In this document: positions 3,766 to 6,215 of the stretch, piece after piece
Layout of the letters: each line of letters opens with the position of its first letter
Numbering within the stretch: the first letter of the stretch is position 1
Translations under genes and position numbers: made by a program
Notes under the pieces: model-generated
Told to the model about the DNA's origin: nothing
Database searches by the model: none
What the model saw: the letters and a program-made list of their open reading frames with translations, nothing else
Assembly (NCBI GenBank): GCA_934597465.1
Contig: CAKTSC010000092.1
Coordinates: forward strand, 1 to 6,215
Source of the DNA: an uncultured Dysosmobacter sp.
GTDB taxonomy: Bacteria; Bacillota; Clostridia; Oscillospirales; Oscillospiraceae
DNA: 6,215 nucleotides
Direction: 5' to 3'

Positions 3766-6009
3766 TCAGACCTCCAGGGTCAGCTGCTTCTCCCCGTTGT
3801 CCTCGCCCTTCAGAAGGGCTCCGGCGGCAGGGAGGGAGCGCACCCGGTAGCGCGCCGGGTTTTGGATGGCGGTCTCCGCCAGGAACTTCGCCTCCGTCAG
3901 GCGGTGGTTCCTCTTCAGGGTCATCACCGCCACCCCCTGGGGAGAGCGGGTGGTCTTGGGGGCAAGCAGGGCGGTGTGGAGGATCAGGCAGCGGGGCTCA
4001 TCGGAATAGACCGCCACCTCCCCGTCCTCCGTCAGGCGCAGGATGGCGGCAAGGGGGGCTTTCTCCGAGTACGCCCCTGTCAGCTTCCGCCGGTTGGAGG
4101 CCGTCTGATAGGCCGTGAGCTCAATGCGGGCTGCCTTGCCGTTTTCATAGAGGAAGAGCAGCGACCCGCTGTAATCCCCCGGCAGCAGGGCGTAGATCAC
4201 GCTCTCGCCCTCGTCCATTTTGAGCTTTGCCGGCAGGTAATCGCCGAGAACGCTGGCCTTGCTGTCCTCAAACTCGCCCAGCCGCACCTTGTAGACCTGG
4301 CAGCGGTCGGTGAAGAGCATCAGCTCCGCGTTGGACGTGGTCTCAATGCTCTGCCGGAGCCCGTCCCCCTCCTTGTATTTCTGCTCCCCGCTCATCCGCA
4401 GGGACTGGGGGGTGATCTTCTTGAGATAGCCCTCCCGGGAGAGGAAGAGATGCACCGGGTACTCCGCCGCCGGCTCCTCCTCGGGAAGCTCCAGCTGCTG
4501 GTGTTCATAGAGGATCTCGGTTTTTCGGGGCTCGCCGTACTTCTTGGCCGCCGCCGTCAGCTCGTCCACCAGGATCTTCTTCACCCGGCGGGGATCGTTC
4601 AGGGTGTCCTCCAGGTCGTCGATCTCGTCCCGCAGGGCGTCGGTCTCTTTCGTCCGCTTGAGGATATACTCCTTATTGATGTTCCGCAGCTTGATCTCCG
4701 CCACGTACTCCGCCTGCACCTGGTCGATGCCGAAGCCGATCATCAGGTTGGGAATGACCTCGGCCTCCTCCTCCGTCTCCCGGATGATGCGGATGGCCTT
4801 GTCGATGTCCAGCAGGATCCGCTGGAGACCCTTCAAAAGGTGCAGCTTGTCCCGCTTCTTCCCCAGGATGAAGTAGAGCCGCCGCCGGACGGACTCCGTC
4901 CGCCAGGCGCACCACTCCTCCAGGATCTGCCGGACGCCCAGCACCCTCGGCATCCCGGCGATGAGCACGTTGAAGTTGCAGGCGAAGGCGTCCTCCAGGG
5001 TGGTCTGGCGGAAGAGCTTCGCCATCAGCTTGTCGGGGTCGGTGCCCCGCTTCAGGTCGATGGCCAGCTTCAAGCCCGAGAGATCCGTCTCGTCCCGCAT
5101 GTCGGCGATCTCCCGGATCTTCCCGCCCTTGATGAGCTCCGCCACCTTGTCCAAAATCGCCTCCGTGGTGGTGGAGTAGGGGATCTCGTAGACCTCGATG
5201 AGGTTCTCGCTCTTCACATAGCGGTACTTGGCCCGCACCCGGACGCTGCCCCGGCCGCTCTCATAGAGCTCCCGGATGAGGTTCCCGTCGTAGAGGAGCT
5301 GCCCCCCCGTGGGGAAGTCCGGGGCCAGGAGGGTCTCCGTCAGGTCGCAGTCCGGGTTTTTGAGATAGGCCACCGCAGTCTCACAGACCTCCCTCAGGTT
5401 GAACCCGCAGAACTGGGACGCCATGCCCACGGCGATGCCCGTGTTGGCGCTGACCAGGATATTGGGGAAAGTCGTGGGCAGCAGGGCCGGCTCCAGCATG
5501 GTGTTGTCGTAGTTCTCCACGAAGTCCACCGTGTCGCTGTCGATGTCCTGGAAGAGCTCCGCGCAGATGGGGGCCAGCTTCGCCTCCGTGTACCGGGGGG
5601 CGGCCCAGGCCATGTCCCGGGAGTAGACCTTGCCGAAGTTGCCCTTGGAGTCCACAAAGGGCGTCAGCAGCGCCCCGTAGCCCCGGGAGAGCCGCACCAT
5701 GGTGTCGTAGATGGCGGCGTCCCCGTGGGGGTTCAGGCGCATGGTCTGGCCCACGATGTTGGCAGACTTCGTCCGGGCCCCCGTCAGGAGACCCATCTTA
5801 TACATGGTGTAAAGGAGCTTCCGGTGGGAGGGCTTGAACCCGTCGATCTCCGGGATGGCCCGGGACACGATGACGCTCATGGCATAGGGCATGTAGTTGC
5901 TCTCCAGGGTGTCCGTGATCCCCTGCTCCACCACCGCGGCCCGCAGCCCCATCACATTGGGATCCCCCCGCTTCATCCGCCCCTCATCCGTTTGTTTCTT
6001 CTTTGGCAT
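3766..6009 (-). CDS. parC: DNA topoisomerase IV subunit A-like (GyrA/ParC family)
   Basis: Encodes 747 residues, close to E. coli ParC. As the A subunit of a type IIA topoisomerase it cuts and rejoins DNA, working with an ATPase B subunit not in this window. The breakage-reunion domain spans about 30-460: IPEIDGFKPSHRKLLY (52-67), NPHGDAAIYD (93-102), and the catalytic tyrosine Y140 preceded by R139 in APRYTEAK. A coiled-coil/linker region runs to about 515, ending AAAKKYGEPRKTEIL. The C-terminal beta-pinwheel domain starts near 517 (PVHLFLSREGYLKKI). No GyrA box (QRRGGKG type) is visible in the C-terminal domain, which favours a ParC-type enzyme over gyrase. The position equivalent to E. coli GyrA Ser83 is Ala98; Asp87 is kept as D102. 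ATG 6009 is preferred because AGGAGAGGG lies nine bases upstream; an in-frame ATG at 6081 would add 24 residues that overlap the transposase frame. It is the first gene of the cluster in this window. Confidence 0.93.
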   Translation of the reverse strand: MPKKKQTDEGRMKRGDPNVMGLRAAVVEQGITDTLESNYMPYAMSVIVSRAIPEIDGFKPSHRKLLYTMYKMGLLTGARTKSANIVGQTMRLNPHGDAAIYDTMVRLSRGYGALLTPFVDSKGNFGKVYSRDMAWAAPRYTEAKLAPICAELFQDIDSDTVDFVENYDNTMLEPALLPTTFPNILVSANTGIAVGMASQFCGFNLREVCETAVAYLKNPDCDLTETLLAPDFPTGGQLLYDGNLIRELYESGRGSVRVRAKYRYVKSENLIEVYEIPYSTTTEAILDKVAELIKGGKIREIADMRDETDLSGLKLAIDLKRGTDPDKLMAKLFRQTTLEDAFACNFNVLIAGMPRVLGVRQILEEWCAWRTESVRRRLYFILGKKRDKLHLLKGLQRILLDIDKAIRIIRETEEEAEVIPNLMIGFGIDQVQAEYVAEIKLRNINKEYILKRTKETDALRDEIDDLEDTLNDPRRVKKILVDELTAAAKKYGEPRKTEILYEHQQLELPEEEPAAEYPVHLFLSREGYLKKITPQSLRMSGEQKYKEGDGLRQSIETTSNAELMLFTDRCQVYKVRLGEFEDSKASVLGDYLPAKLKMDEGESVIYALLPGDYSGSLLFLYENGKAARIELTAYQTASNRRKLTGAYSEKAPLAAILRLTEDGEVAVYSDEPRCLILHTALLAPKTTRSPQGVAVMTLKRNHRLTEAKFLAETAIQNPARYRVRSLPAAGALLKGEDNGEKQLTLEV

Positions 6010-6215
6010 ATCTCGATTCCCTCTCCTGCTTTTTTCCAGGGTTATTCCGCACGTAACTGCGGACAGCGTCCAGGTCGGCATCGTTGCGGATCACATGCTC
6101 ATAGAATCCCCGCTGCCAGAGCCCGGTCGTTTTTCCGTCCGCAAGACTTCTGTAACCGTGGTCGGTATAGGACTTGAACCGGCCGATCATAACCGGTAGG
6201 GGGCGGGCTCCGTCC
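5984..6215 (-). CDS. REP-associated tyrosine transposase (RAYT), C-terminal part
   Basis: The frame is open from the window edge to the stop at 5984. Counting from an internal Met codon at 6190, the 68 residues read MIGRFKSYT (1-9), LWQRGFYEHVIRND (24-37) and YVRNNPGK (46-53). This is the signature C-terminal region of RAYT / IS200-like Y1 transposases, single-strand DNA enzymes that recognise short palindromes. The HUH metal-binding half must lie beyond 6215 if the gene is whole. Upstream of Met 6190 the frame continues without a stop through a GTAG palindrome, reading DGARPLPV into MIGRF, so 6190 is probably not the true start. After YVRNNPGK the tail (KQERESRYAKEETNG) is not family-like, and its last 26 bases overlap the topoisomerase start. 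It may be an intact gene cut by the window or a 5'-truncated remnant; this sequence cannot decide. Confidence 0.75.
   Translation of the reverse strand, partial: DGARPLPVMIGRFKSYTDHGYRSLADGKTTGLWQRGFYEHVIRNDADLDAVRSYVRNNPGKKQERESRYAKEETNG
6019..6027 (-). promoter_or_regulatory. Ribosome binding site of the topoisomerase gene
   Basis: AGGAGAGGG on the - strand, nine bases before ATG 6009. It sits inside the 3' end of the overlapping RAYT frame. It favours 6009 over the upstream in-frame ATG at 6081. I found no convincing promoter between here and 6215, so the operon promoter is either weak or beyond the window. Confidence 0.7.
6196..6215 (+). repeat. GTAG-headed palindrome, copy 6, cut by window end
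   Basis: GTAG (6196-6199) is followed by GGGGCGGG, loop CTCCGT and the first bases of the returning arm, where the window stops. With two flanking bases it matches the reverse complement of 661-682 over 22 bases. It starts six bases from the Met codon at 6190 and lies in frame inside the RAYT reading frame on the opposite strand. Confidence 0.65.

Noticed and set aside
2796..4118. A 440-codon open frame on the + strand
   Set aside because: It is antisense to the YitT gene and the end of the topoisomerase gene. Its composition is Gly/His/Gln-rich and low complexity.
6010..6081. Upstream ATG at 6081 as the topoisomerase start
   Set aside because: The added 24 residues are not family-like and overlap the RAYT frame, while ATG 6009 has a good ribosome binding site.
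3703..6177. An 824-codon open frame on the + strand
   Set aside because: It lies antisense to the topoisomerase gene, which has clear family motifs. The translation is a Leu/Val/Gly/His-rich product with no recognisable domain, as expected from the opposite strand of GC-rich coding DNA.

Overview
The window looks like chromosomal DNA from a GC-rich Firmicute, most plausibly a gut Oscillospiraceae-type Clostridium relative. The grounds are AGGAGG-type ribosome binding sites, tRNA genes with encoded CCA, a short LUD-domain protein, a YitT/DUF2179 membrane protein, a clostridial-type topoisomerase IV A subunit with NPHGD in place of HPHGD, and GC-rich dispersed palindromes. The taxon is inferred from gene style, not from a marker match.

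Layout. Bases 1-117 hold the 3' part of a tRNA-Ser(GGA) gene on the + strand and its intrinsic terminator. Bases 118-1092 contain no credible gene. This stretch lies between two converging tRNA units and is packed with inverted repeats: four tandem GTAG-headed palindromes (229-402), a fifth in the opposite orientation (655-680), three large hairpins (736-867) and a run of small GC hairpins (873-1036). Bases 1098-1157 hold a degraded 3' end of a tRNA-Gly-like gene with its own terminator-like hairpin. An intact tRNA-Gly(GCC) follows on the - strand (1312-1387), with a near-consensus promoter (1400-1428) and a terminator (1270-1307).

Bases 1503-6009 are a tightly spaced - strand gene cluster. 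In transcription order it encodes a topoisomerase IV subunit A-like protein, a YitT-family membrane protein, a LUD-domain protein with a cysteine cluster, and a small lipoprotein of unknown function. Gaps are 28, 47 and 22 bases, so they are probably co-transcribed. No functional link between the topoisomerase and the other three is evident.

At the right edge (5984-6215) a - strand reading frame encodes the C-terminal part of a REP-associated tyrosine transposase (RAYT, an IS200-like HUH family). It overlaps the start of the topoisomerase gene by 26 bases, and a GTAG palindrome lies in frame inside it. The most interesting idea here is that the GTAG palindromes in the intergenic region and the RAYT at the right edge are the two halves of a REP/RAYT system.
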